From Denitromonas sp. (GTDB lineage: Bacteria > Pseudomonadota > Gammaproteobacteria > Burkholderiales > Rhodocyclaceae), in contig NZ_JAUCBR010000008.1 in NCBI RefSeq assembly GCF_034676725.1, positions 1 through 44,899 on the forward strand: a DNA stretch of 44,899 bases, in the 5' to 3' direction. The notes beneath the pieces were generated by a model. The model was given only the letters and a program-made list of their open reading frames with translations, did not search any database and had not been told where the DNA came from. The position numbers and the translations under genes were made by a program. Below are positions 15,226 to 22,446 of this stretch, one piece after another (positions within the stretch are counted from its first letter, which is position 1; every line of letters begins with the position of its first letter).

Positions 15226-15936
15226 ATGACGACCCGCACCTGGCGGGCGCCGCTTCGCGCACCGGCCCTTGCCTTCACTGATGGTCGCCTCGAGGCGGTC
15301 AAATGGCTCGCCCTCCTGTGCATGCTGCTCGACCACGTGAACAAGTACCTGTTGGCCGGCGCCGAGCCGGCGCTGTTCGCGCTCGGGCGGCTCGCCCTGC
15401 CCTTGTTTGGCTTCGTGCTGGCCTACAACCTGGCGCGGCCGGGCGCGCTGGCGCGCGGCGCTTATCGGCGCCTCTTGCCGCGCTTGGCCGCCTTCGGCGC
15501 GCTCGCCTCACCTTTCTTCATTGCGCTCGGCGGGCTCGGCTGGGGGTGGTGGCCGCTCAACATCATGTTCACGCTGTTCGTGGCCGCGGCGGTCCTGTGG
15601 CTGGTCGAGGTGCGCAGCTCATCGGCGATCGCCGGGGCGATCGTGCTGTTCCTGGTTGGCGGTCTGTTCGTCGAATTCTGGTGGCCTGCCCTCGCCTACA
15701 TTCTCGCCGCGTGGCTCTACTGCCGGCGGCCTACGTGGCTGCGCATGGTGGGATGGCTCGGCGCCGCGGCCTCGCTCTACCTGATCAACGACAACTTGTG
15801 GGCGGTGGCCGCGGTCCCGGCGCTCTTCCTGTTCGCCGGCGCGCCGGTGGCGCTACCGCGCGCGCGCTGGATCTTCTACGCCTTCTATCCGGCGCACCTA
15901 GCGGCCCTGTGGGGCGCGCGCGCGCTGCTTTCATGA
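15226..15936 (+). CDS. traX: TraX-family membrane protein
   Basis: A 236-residue polytopic inner-membrane protein with seven or more hydrophobic segments. The N-terminal signature (GRLEAVKWLALLCMLLDHVNKY) and the later LALPLFGFVLAYNLARPG and FYAFYPAHLAAL segments are those of TraX, which N-acetylates F pilin. The pilin here would be TrwL, which is not known to be acetylated, so the substrate is uncertain. It belongs to operon B, away from the transfer genes; TraX proteins are often found in such accessory positions. Confidence 0.9.
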   Translation: MTTRTWRAPLRAPALAFTDGRLEAVKWLALLCMLLDHVNKYLLAGAEPALFALGRLALPLFGFVLAYNLARPGALARGAYRRLLPRLAAFGALASPFFIALGGLGWGWWPLNIMFTLFVAAAVLWLVEVRSSSAIAGAIVLFLVGGLFVEFWWPALAYILAAWLYCRRPTWLRMVGWLGAAASLYLINDNLWAVAAVPALFLFAGAPVALPRARWIFYAFYPAHLAALWGARALLS

Positions 15937-15950
15937 CGGAGGATGATGCG

Positions 15951-16424
15951 ATGAGCACTGATGCGAAAGAGCTTTTCCGCGAGGCATTGATCGACCTGGT
16001 GAATGCGCAGATCGCGGCAACCGGGATTCGCCCCGAGCAGGCCGCGGCCGTTCTCGCCGAAGAGGGCGAGGTGATGCTGCACGACCTCGCTTGGCTGCCT
16101 CATGCGCAGCGGGCGGCGGTGGAGCATTTTCATTGCGCGCGGGCCTGCTTGGTGGATGGTCGTGTGCTGCCTGTCCCGGGTTTTGACGTGTTGTTTCCGT
16201 CGTGGGACGATCGGGATGACGACAAGACGGATGCCCCGCTTCCGATGACATTTGAACCCCTGTGGGGGCCATTCCCGGCCTTGTGGCCGGGAACCGGGTG
16301 CTGCCAGGGTTTCGCTACTCGCTCATCCCTTCCGCTGCGCTGCAGGGACCGCTGCGCGGCCCTTCTGCCCCCTTGTCCTTGCGCCGTCCCGGCGCCGATC
16401 GGTGGCCCGACCGGGCCACGATGA
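15951..16424 (+). CDS. Hypothetical protein with C-terminus encoded by the repeat
   Basis: A 157-residue frame. The first about 105 residues (MSTDAKELFREALIDL...) look like a genuine soluble protein. From 16266 the frame runs into repeat copy C, which supplies about 52 Cys/Pro/Arg-rich residues before a stop at 16422-16424. The natural C-terminus was therefore probably replaced when the repeat arrived. GGAGG lies just before the ATG at 15951. Function unknown. Confidence 0.7.
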   Translation: MSTDAKELFREALIDLVNAQIAATGIRPEQAAAVLAEEGEVMLHDLAWLPHAQRAAVEHFHCARACLVDGRVLPVPGFDVLFPSWDDRDDDKTDAPLPMTFEPLWGPFPALWPGTGCCQGFATRSSLPLRCRDRCAALLPPCPCAVPAPIGGPTGPR

Positions 16425-16881
16425 AACACCAACAAGCCCCGGCTGCTGGGGCTTTCAGAGCTTGGCGCCTGCGGCGCGAAGTGCTGGCCACCTCATCCCC
16501 CCGCCCTTCCCCGCTGGGCGGGGAAGGGGGCCGAACGGTCGCGTTCGATCCTCGGGGGCAGGGGTGAAGAACCCTACCCCTGCCCCTCTCGGTGAGCGTC
16601 TGGTCGCTTCAACCAGGTAAAGGGTGCGGCTTCGCCCCTGTCCTCGCCCGTTCGGTGCTCGGGCTGCGCCCTGCGCTCCGCATGCGGCCTGTGGGCAGGC
16701 CCTTGACCTGGCTTCCGCTCGATGGGTCTGCAACGGTCAAAAACATATTGACCTCTATTGACTCGCCCCCTGTTTTGTCCTAGAATTGTCCTATCGGCAT
16801 CGGGTGATGCCGAGGCCTCGGGAGCCGCGGCGGCAACCGCGCCCGGGGCGGTTCAACAGTCCTAGCAGGAGGTTTTTATGG
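16266..16881 (+). repeat. Large repeat, copy C
   Basis: A 616-bp full-length copy. Positions 16266-16419 match 44746-44899, 16435-16874 match 1-440, and 16339-16881 match 12985-13527. It begins with a 9-bp hairpin (TTCCCGGCC with GGCCGGGAA). It contains the 15-base link (GATGAAACACCAACA, about 16420-16434) that is missing between the end and the start of the window. It ends in promoter C and the leader of the gene at 16878. Confidence 0.95.
16748..16792 (+). promoter_or_regulatory. Promoter C with paired StbA-type boxes
   Basis: TTGACT (16758-16763), 17 bp, TAGAAT (16781-16786); GTCCT boxes at 16777-16781 and 16788-16792. It is identical to promoter B and drives the single gene 16878-17150, after which another promoter of the same family begins. 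Confidence 0.8.
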
Positions 16882-17150
16882 CCCTCGCTCATCCTTCCCT
16901 GGTCGCTTCGGTCGCCTCGCGCCCCGTCCGCATCCCTACCGGCCCCGGCCTACGCGACCTGGCGCTGCGCTGGCTGCGCCCCGACGACGGCGCCCCGCTG
17001 CGCGTGGTGCGCCGTGGCCGGCTCGCCGAGAACCGCCGTCGGTATGTCGAGATCGAGACGCTGAGCGGTGGCCAGCGCATCGCCCTCTTCTTCTTCGCCT
17101 CGAAGGTGCGCCCGGGCGGCTGGTCGGTCGTGCCCGATGCGGTGCACTAA
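16878..17150 (+). CDS. Small hypothetical protein
   Basis: A 90-residue basic protein (MALAHPSLVASVASRP...; later GGQRIALFFFASKVRPGGWSVV). It starts at the ATG fixed by the repeat leader. The C-terminal half has a beta-rich pattern. It is the only gene between promoter C and promoter D, so it forms its own transcription unit. Not recognised. Confidence 0.75.
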   Translation: MALAHPSLVASVASRPVRIPTGPGLRDLALRWLRPDDGAPLRVVRRGRLAENRRRYVEIETLSGGQRIALFFFASKVRPGGWSVVPDAVH

Positions 17151-17154
17151 ATCT

Positions 17155-17200
17155 ATTGACTGCTATTGACTTTGGCCTATTGCAGTCCTATACTTGTCCT
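17155..17200 (+). promoter_or_regulatory. Promoter D (diverged) with paired StbA-type boxes
   Basis: TTGACT (17166-17171), a 17-bp spacer and TATACT (17189-17194), with a second TTGACT 10 bp upstream. GTCCT boxes at 17185-17189 and 17196-17200 are again 11 bp apart and in the same register to the -10 as in promoters A-C, although the surrounding sequence differs. That conservation is the best evidence that the paired box is functional. Confidence 0.82.
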
Positions 17201-17202
17201 AT

Positions 17203-17275
17203 CGGTGCCGGATGTGGCACCGAACCCCGGGCCGCGGCGGCAACCGCGCCCGGGGCCAACAGACCTAGCAGGAGT
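17203..17275 (+). promoter_or_regulatory. Structured leader, diverged copy
   Basis: Hairpin 1 is CGGTGCC/GGCACCG (17203-17209 with 17216-17222), where copies A-C have CGGCATC/GATGCCG, so bases changed on both sides while pairing was kept. Hairpin 2 keeps the CGGCAA apical loop with a longer GC stem. The end, ACCTAGCAGGAG, supplies the ribosome site for the gene at 17283. Confidence 0.78.
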
Positions 17276-17282
17276 TGATCAG

Positions 17283-18140
17283 ATGACCACCAGCACCCAA
17301 ACCCTCGTTATCGGCACCCGTGTTTCTTGCGCCCTTCATTACTGCGGCGCTGGCATCGTGTATGCGATCCACGGGGAGCAGCGCCCCGACACCGTGCGGA
17401 CCTTCATGGGTGGTGCAGGGGTGTCGGGCGGCTCGGCGCGTGTCGATGTCGTGTTCGCGAACGGATACCAGGCGCGCGCGGTGCCCGAGTCCATCGTGCG
17501 CGGTATCCAGTGGCGGATCTCGGATGAAGTGGCGAGCGCCGACGAGATCGCCGCCGCGCTGGCGCACGCTGCATGCGTGCAGGCGCAAAAGCGCGCGGCC
17601 GAGGATGCGGCCAAGGCTGCCCACGCGGCCGAGGTGGCCCGCCTGCAGGCGGCGCCCGAGTTTGCCCATCTGGCCCAGGGCGATGATCGCTACAGCGGCA
17701 AGCTCGCCGCGGCCAACGTCCGCACCGAACTGCGCCGCGCCTTCCCCGGGGTGAAGTTCTCCGTTCGCAAGTCGAGTCACGGCACGGTGAACGTGCGCTG
17801 GACCGATGGGCCGACCGCGGCCGAGGTCCAGGACATTGCCAGCAAGTACAAGCGCGGCCACTTCAACGGGATGGAGGATATTTACGAGGACGAGCGCCCG
17901 GCGTGGTGCGAGGTCTTCGGCGGCGCCGAATACGTGTTCTGCGATCGCGAAGAGTCGGACGCCTTGATTGCCCGGGCGATCGAGCAGGTATGCGCCGAGT
18001 ACGCCGGCAATCTCAACGGAATGGAGCGCCCGACCGTTGAGGCCTACCGCGCCGGGCGCCTCTTCTATGCCTACGTGCCGGGCCTGAATGACGACCTGCA
18101 GGCGCTGATCCGGCGCGCCGCGGTCGAGCTGCGCCCCTGA
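17283..18140 (+). CDS. LPD29-domain-like plasmid protein
   Basis: A 285-residue soluble protein. The central part (NVRTELRRAFPGVKFSVRKSSH, VNVRWTDGPTAAEVQDI, KRGHFNGMEDIY) matches the large-polyvalent-protein-associated domain 29 pattern, found in phage and plasmid polyvalent proteins thought to act early in a new host. An Ala-rich helical segment (about 88-130) precedes it. First gene of operon D. Domain call moderately sure; biochemical role unknown. Confidence 0.8.
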   Translation: MTTSTQTLVIGTRVSCALHYCGAGIVYAIHGEQRPDTVRTFMGGAGVSGGSARVDVVFANGYQARAVPESIVRGIQWRISDEVASADEIAAALAHAACVQAQKRAAEDAAKAAHAAEVARLQAAPEFAHLAQGDDRYSGKLAAANVRTELRRAFPGVKFSVRKSSHGTVNVRWTDGPTAAEVQDIASKYKRGHFNGMEDIYEDERPAWCEVFGGAEYVFCDREESDALIARAIEQVCAEYAGNLNGMERPTVEAYRAGRLFYAYVPGLNDDLQALIRRAAVELRP

Positions 18141-18200
18141 TGCTGCCGCCGGCGGGTCGGATGTCGGCCCGCCCTTCCCTACCATTTCCGAGGTGCTGAC

Positions 18201-18470
18201 ATGAACAAAGAGAAGGAACTGGCGCGCCACCGGCCGGCGCCCGCCCCGGGCGCGACGCGCGCGGCGCGTCGGCTCAATGACCACCACCTGCGCACCTGCG
18301 CCGGCTTCTACGCGAGCAACGCGGCGGCCGGTGGCGGGCGCTACTTCGGCGCGCGGGTGCGCGCCGGCAAGCTCGAGATCACCCCCGATTTCGGCGAGAC
18401 GTGGCAGACCGTCGAGGACCTGGCCGGCGCCGCCTTCCACGACCACAACGGGCGGCGCATCCACCTGTAA
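18201..18470 (+). CDS. Small hypothetical protein
   Basis: An 89-residue basic N-terminus (MNKEKELARHRPAPAPGATRAARR) followed by a compact region (YFGARVRAGKLEITPDFGETWQTVEDLAGAAFHDHNGRRIHL). GAGGTGCTGAC precedes the ATG. A GC-rich hairpin follows the stop (18475-18500). Not recognised. Confidence 0.75.
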   Translation: MNKEKELARHRPAPAPGATRAARRLNDHHLRTCAGFYASNAAAGGGRYFGARVRAGKLEITPDFGETWQTVEDLAGAAFHDHNGRRIHL

Positions 18471-18526
18471 CCCTGGCCGGCGGGGCGCCGCCCCGCCTCC
18501 CTTCTACCTGTTCGAGGCCTTCCATC

Positions 18527-18850
18527 ATGACCCTGCCGCAGATCCGCGAGTATCGGCGCGCGACGCTCGAGCTCGCCCCGCACCGCTTCACGTTGCGCCA
18601 TGCCCTAGTGCTCTTCACCTTCGAGCGCACGGCGCCGGCGCAGCCGATCGCCGCCTTCAAGGCGCGGACGCTCGATCACCTGCCCCACGTCGGACGCGAC
18701 TGTTACCAGCTTACGGCGCCCGATCCTGCCGGCCTGGCTGTCCGTGTGGCCGAACTGTGCGAAGCACTGCCGCCGGGTGTGCGCATGCAGCTCTTCGAGC
18801 TGACCACCGCGCAGCTCGGCAACACTGTTCATTACTGCCGGTCGGCGTAG
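18527..18850 (+). CDS. Hypothetical protein
   Basis: A 107-residue soluble protein (MTLPQIREYRRATLELAPHR...). The ribosome site is weak (GAGGCC 9 bases upstream). It is the third gene of operon D and is followed six bases later by the 50-codon gene. Not recognised. Confidence 0.7.
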   Translation: MTLPQIREYRRATLELAPHRFTLRHALVLFTFERTAPAQPIAAFKARTLDHLPHVGRDCYQLTAPDPAGLAVRVAELCEALPPGVRMQLFELTTAQLGNTVHYCRSA

Positions 18851-18856
18851 GCGGTC

Positions 18857-19009
18857 ATGCGCTTTCGCCGTTACCCCTTGTGCGCGCTCGATCCTGCCCG
18901 CCGGCGCGCGCTGCTGACCTACTGGAATGGGGAGCGGCTGTTTCCGGCCCTGCCGAACTTCCTGGCCTACGTCCTGCGCGCCTATCTAGCCGGGCGGGTC
19001 GTGCTGTAG
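18857..19009 (+). CDS. 50-residue protein related to the 1673-2089 product
   Basis: A short frame, ATG 18857 to TAG 19009. It begins MRFRRYPLCALDPARRRALL and continues TYWNGERLFPALPNFLAYVL. The start and the YW...PALP..L segment resemble both ends of the 138-residue protein at 1673 with the middle missing. It lies in a tight operon (6 bases after the preceding gene). The shared pattern argues for a real gene despite its size. Confidence 0.65.
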   Translation: MRFRRYPLCALDPARRRALLTYWNGERLFPALPNFLAYVLRAYLAGRVVL

Positions 19010-19034
19010 CGCGGCCCTCGGCCACCCTCCCCTA

Positions 19035-19090
19035 TTGTAATTGTATGTTGTATATTGTAGCATACAACATACAACATACAACGCGCTACA
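19035..19090 (+). promoter_or_regulatory. kfrA promoter-operator with inverted repeat
   Basis: A 13-bp perfect inverted repeat (19041-19053 with 19062-19074, 8-bp loop), followed by further direct copies of ACATACA, sits in an AT-rich island just before kfrA. KfrA proteins bind such repeats in their own promoter. Neither a clear -35 nor a clear -10 could be fixed because the repeat covers the region. Confidence 0.8.
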
Positions 19091-19103
19091 ACGGAGCCCG
19101 AAC

Positions 19104-20033
19104 ATGGCGATTACGAAGCAGGACATCCTGGCCGCGGCCGACGCCCTCGACGCCGAGGGCGTCAAGCCCACGCTCGCAGCGGTGCGCAAGAAGCTGGGCG
19201 GTGGCAGCTTTTCGACGATCTCCGAAGCCATGAAGGAGTGGAAGGCCGACCACGCCGGCGGCGCCGCCCCGCTTCGCGAGCCGGCGCCGCCGGCTGTGGT
19301 CGAGCGCTCGGCCGACCTGGCGGCCGAGCTGTGGGCCGTGTGCATGGAGTTGGCCAATGCGCGGCTTGCCGGTGAGCGCGAGGCCTTGGAGGCGGCTCGC
19401 GAGGAAATGGAGGCGTCGCAACGTGAAGCGGCCGAGCTCGCTGACCAGATGGCGGCCGACATCGAGGCGCTGCAGGCGCAGGTGAGTAGCCTGCAGACGC
19501 GCGCCGAGTCGGCCGAGTCCGAGGTCGACGACATGCGCGGCGAGCTCGCCGGCGCCCTCGAGCGCGCGGGGCGCGCCGAGGCGCGCGCGGCCGAGATCGA
19601 GAAGCGCGCCGACGATGCCAAGACGGAGCTCGGGCGCGTGCATGAGCTGCTGAGCGCCGAGCGTCAGCAACATGCGGCCGAGCTGCAACGCCAAGCGACC
19701 GCCCTGCAGGCGGCGCAGGAGGCGGCACGCGCCCAAGGTGAAGAGATCGCCGCGCTACGCGCACAGGTGGCCGCGGTGCAGGGCGAGCGCGACCAGGTGC
19801 GCGCCGAGCTTACCGAGCGCAACGGTCACATCATCGACCTTTCCGCTCGCTTCGATGCGGCTGAGAAGGCGCACCAGGAGCACCGCAAGCGGGCCGGTGA
19901 AGAGGCGCACCGCTGCGCCGAAAAACTCACCAAGGCCGCGGCCGAGCGCGACGAGGCGCGTACCGAGGCTGCGCACTTGCGCGGCCAGCTTGAGGCGCTG
20001 GCCGGGCGAGCGAAGGCGGGGGGTAAGTCATGA
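19104..20033 (+). CDS. kfrA: KfrA-type DNA-binding, alpha-helical partition-associated protein
   Basis: A 309-residue protein. The N-terminal 60 residues have a helix-turn-helix (ITKQDILAAADAL, VKPTLAAVRKKLGGGSFSTISEAMKEW) and the rest is a long Glu/Ala/Arg-rich coiled coil. This is the standard KfrA plan: an autorepressor that forms filament-like assemblies and helps stable plasmid inheritance. ATG 19104 was chosen because the operator and ribosome site lie just upstream; the open frame continues into the operator. It overlaps the nuclease gene by ATGA. Confidence 0.93.
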   Translation: MAITKQDILAAADALDAEGVKPTLAAVRKKLGGGSFSTISEAMKEWKADHAGGAAPLREPAPPAVVERSADLAAELWAVCMELANARLAGEREALEAAREEMEASQREAAELADQMAADIEALQAQVSSLQTRAESAESEVDDMRGELAGALERAGRAEARAAEIEKRADDAKTELGRVHELLSAERQQHAAELQRQATALQAAQEAARAQGEEIAALRAQVAAVQGERDQVRAELTERNGHIIDLSARFDAAEKAHQEHRKRAGEEAHRCAEKLTKAAAERDEARTEAAHLRGQLEALAGRAKAGGKS

Positions 20034-20554
20034 GCAGCGCGCTGCGCTTCGCGCTCGCGCTTGTTGCGGCCGTCGCGCTAGTTGGGGCGCCGGCGCCGGC
20101 CGTCGCCCGCTCGGCTCTTCCCGCGCCGGCGATCGCCGATGCGGCGCTCGTCACACGCATCGTGCGGGTGAGCGATGGCGACACGGTGCATGCCATGATC
20201 GACGGCCGGGCCGTGCGCGTGCGGCTCGCCGCGATCGACGCGCCCGAGTCGGGCCAGGCCTTTGGTGAGCGCGCCCGCTTGGCGCTGGCCGACATGGTGA
20301 CGGGGCGCGATGTCACGTTGCACCAAGTCGGCGTCGACGTCCACAAGCGACCTTTGGTGGTGTTGTCGGTCGAGGGGATTAGCGTTAATGCCGAGCTGGT
20401 GCGACTGGGGTGGGCATGGGTCTACCGTCAGTACAGTAACGACGCGGCGCTGATCGCGCTCGAGGACACGGCCAGGCGCAACCGCTGGGGTCTGTGGGTC
20501 GATCCGCACCCGCTTCCGCCGTGGGAATACCGGCGTCGGGCGCGCGGGCGATGA
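20030..20554 (+). CDS. Exported thermonuclease-family nuclease
   Basis: A 174-residue staphylococcal-nuclease-like protein. A signal peptide (about residues 1-26, hydrophobic core ALALVAAVALVGAPAPAVA) predicts export. The domain shows VSDGDTVHAMIDGRAVRVRLAAIDAPESGQ and FGERARLALADMV, with the usual Asp, Arg and Glu residues, then VNAELVRLGWAWVYRQY. It would degrade DNA or RNA in the periplasm or outside; such nucleases are common on conjugative plasmids. Coupled to kfrA (ATGA) and to the next gene (ATGA). Confidence 0.92.
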   Translation: MSSALRFALALVAAVALVGAPAPAVARSALPAPAIADAALVTRIVRVSDGDTVHAMIDGRAVRVRLAAIDAPESGQAFGERARLALADMVTGRDVTLHQVGVDVHKRPLVVLSVEGISVNAELVRLGWAWVYRQYSNDAALIALEDTARRNRWGLWVDPHPLPPWEYRRRARGR

Positions 20555-20805
20555 TCATGTTGGTCGATTCCCTCGAATGGGCGGGCTCGCTCCTGGGCTT
20601 GCTTGGTGCCTTCCTTCTCGCTACCCATACGCGGGTTTCGCGGTATGGGTGGGTCGCTTTCCTGGTCGCGAACTTGGCCATGATCGGCTTTGCGTTCGGC
20701 ATCGACCGCTATGGGCTGCTACTGCAACAGACAGGGTTTATGTTCACCAGTCTGCTCGGCCTATACCGAGCCGGATTCTTCCGCGTAGCGAAAAGCAAAC
20801 CCTGA
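20551..20805 (+). CDS. Small membrane protein
   Basis: An 84-residue protein with about three hydrophobic segments (LLGLLGAFLLATHT, VAFLVANLAMIGFAFGI, LLLQQTGFMFTSLLGLY). The start overlaps the nuclease stop (ATGA). The stop lies two bases before the partial repeat copy D. The topology is faintly reminiscent of PnuC-type small transporters, but this is not a call. Confidence 0.75.
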   Translation: MIMLVDSLEWAGSLLGLLGAFLLATHTRVSRYGWVAFLVANLAMIGFAFGIDRYGLLLQQTGFMFTSLLGLYRAGFFRVAKSKP

Positions 20806-20806
20806 T

Positions 20807-20935
20807 GGGCCATTCCCGGCCGCTGGCCGGGAACCGGGTGCTGCCAGGGTTTCGCTTGCGCTCATCCCTTCCGCTGCGCTACAGGGACCGCTACGCGGCC
20901 CTTCTGCCCCCTTGTCCTTGCGCCGTCCCGGCGCC
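20807..20935 (+). repeat. Partial, diverged copy D of the large repeat
   Basis: It matches the first about 130 bases of copies A/C with scattered substitutions (e.g. GGCCGCTGGCC where the others have GGCCTTGTGGCC, GCTACAGG for GCTGCAGG). The TTCCCGGCC hairpin is kept through changed loop bases. It begins two bases after a stop codon, as copy A does. It lacks the promoter and leader part. Confidence 0.88.
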
Positions 20936-21229
20936 CGGCCGCTGGCCGGCATTCGGAGTGCGCCTGCGTCGCACTGAGGGCGGGCCAAGGCCCGCCGCCG
21001 GGCGGTAGTGGGTGAAAGCGCGTCACTGCCGCCTTCACGCAGCCTTTCGTCGCCACTGCCCTTCGGGTCGCCTTTATCGCTGCAACCGTAGCCGGGCGCG
21101 GTCGGCCGTCAAGGCAACCCCCTGCGGGGGCGCGCAGAGCGCGACCTTGACGCCCGCCCTTGTGCGCCCGACTCCGGAAGCAGCAAGGCGACCCGAAGGG
21201 CAGAAACCACGACGAAAGGAGTCTCACCT
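20936..21229. other. Non-coding region with nested inverted repeats before the radC-like gene
   Basis: No gene. A 17-bp perfect inverted repeat (21058-21074 with 21185-21201) encloses a second pair (CGTCAAGG 21108-21115 with CCTTGACG 21145-21152) and an inner CCCC/GGGG stem near 21118-21130. Upstream, 21001-21010 pairs with 21024-21033 with one mismatch. The whole could fold into one large branched structure in RNA or single-stranded DNA. Confidence 0.75.
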
Positions 21230-21790
21230 ATGGCAGCAGCAACCATCACCCACTACCCCCCGGCAGAGGCTGCGGCCCCTTCGGCCGCCCCCCGCAAGGC
21301 TCACCAGCAGGCAGGGGTACAGCTTGAATTCGCGCTCAAGGTGGTGATGTCCGACGATGAAATTCTCGAGCGCGCGCGCGAGATCCTGGCCGAGCGGCTG
21401 CGCCGTGTCGCTTCGGTGTTCGATGCGCCCGACCGGGTGCGCGAGTATCTGACCATGCACTACGCCGAGCTGCAGCACGAGGTGTTCGGGGTGTTGTGGC
21501 TCGATGCGCGTCATGGGCTGATCGAGGATGAGCTGATGTTCCGCGGCACCCTGACGCAAACGAGCGTCTATCCGCGCGAGGTGGTCAAGTCGGCGCTGTT
21601 GAAGAACGCCGCGGCCTGCATCGTCTATCACAACCACCCGAGCGGCGCGGCGGAGCCGAGCTCGGCCGACGAGCTGCTGACGCGCAATCTGAAAAGCGCA
21701 CTCGCGCTGATCGACGTGCGCGTGCTCGATCATCTGATCGTCGCCGGCGCCGGTCGCCCGACCAGCTTTGCCGAGCGCGGCCTGCTCTAA
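21230..21790 (+). CDS. RadC-like JAB/MPN domain protein
   Basis: A 186-residue protein with the RadC-type metal-binding core: EVFGVLWLDARHGLIEDELMFRG, then TSVYPREVVKSALLKNAAACIVYHNHPSG and a downstream Ser/Asp (SSADELL), giving the JAMM residues. The N-terminal helix-hairpin-helix of chromosomal RadC is absent, as usual for plasmid versions; their function is unsettled. The preceding leader is highly structured. Confidence 0.93.
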   Translation: MAAATITHYPPAEAAAPSAAPRKAHQQAGVQLEFALKVVMSDDEILERAREILAERLRRVASVFDAPDRVREYLTMHYAELQHEVFGVLWLDARHGLIEDELMFRGTLTQTSVYPREVVKSALLKNAAACIVYHNHPSGAAEPSSADELLTRNLKSALALIDVRVLDHLIVAGAGRPTSFAERGLL

Positions 21791-21851
21791 CCCGCGCGGG
21801 CCGGGCGCTCCCGCGCCCGGCCTCTTCCGCTTGACCGTCCGAGGCCTCCCG

Positions 21852-22058
21852 ATGCATTACCGTTTCGCGATCTACCGCCCGAATGGCGGTTTCTTCGATT
21901 ACGTGTGGGCCGACTCAGCCCGCCAAGCCCGGGCCACGATCCGCCGGCGCTATCCGGATACGCGCTATGCGCTGCTCGATCAAACCGGGTGCCCTGGCCT
22001 TGTGTCCCGTGGTCCGTCCTACCTGACGCCTGCATTTTGGGAGAAGCGGCGCGGGTGA
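21852..22058 (+). CDS. Small hypothetical protein
   Basis: A 68-residue protein (MHYRFAIYRPNGGFFDYVWADSARQARATIRRRYPD...). It resembles the small ligand-binding-like accessory proteins common beside plasmid radC genes, but I do not recognise a named family. A hairpin of CCGGGCGC type (about 21800-21822) separates it from radC. It is the plus-strand leading-region gene closest to oriT. Confidence 0.72.
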   Translation: MHYRFAIYRPNGGFFDYVWADSARQARATIRRRYPDTRYALLDQTGCPGLVSRGPSYLTPAFWEKRRG

Positions 22059-22356
22059 GGCGCAAGTCGGCCCGGCCTTGCGGCCGGGGAGTCTCTTCGC
22101 TGCGGCGCCGGCCGCGGCCGGGCGCTCGATGCCCCCGCTGATGCGGGCGCGCGCCCTCGGGCACGGCTGCGCCCTGCCCGCCACGGCCAACACCTACGCT
22201 GCGCGCTTCGCTTGCCTCTTGGGGTCGGCTTCGCCCACCCCGCCGCGCTGCGCTTGGCATCCCCAACCCGGGCCGGCAGCTTGCGCTACCGGCTTGCGCA
22301 GCTCGACCGCCGTGGATTGTTCGCCGCGTTGTCCACCGCCCCGCCGCTACGCGGCG

Positions 22357-22431
22357 CCTGATGGAAAACCGGCCTCTTGCGATGCGTAGGCTCGCGGGCC
22401 GGTTTCCCACAGGTAACGGGCCGTGGACAAC
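22357..22431 (-). other. Conserved stem-loop, inverted copy, candidate single-strand initiation site (oriT side)
   Basis: Read on the minus strand this repeats the 7841-7896 stem-loop with its 22-nt loop unchanged (loop at 22375-22396), followed by GGCCGTGGACAAC on the plus strand, the counterpart of TTATCCACGGCC. It lies 2.7 kb from nic on the side that enters the recipient first. Two opposed copies of one stem-loop recall the paired single-strand initiators of IncQ plasmids; this is inference. Confidence 0.65.
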
Positions 22432-22446
22432 CGCTTCCGGTCCTGG

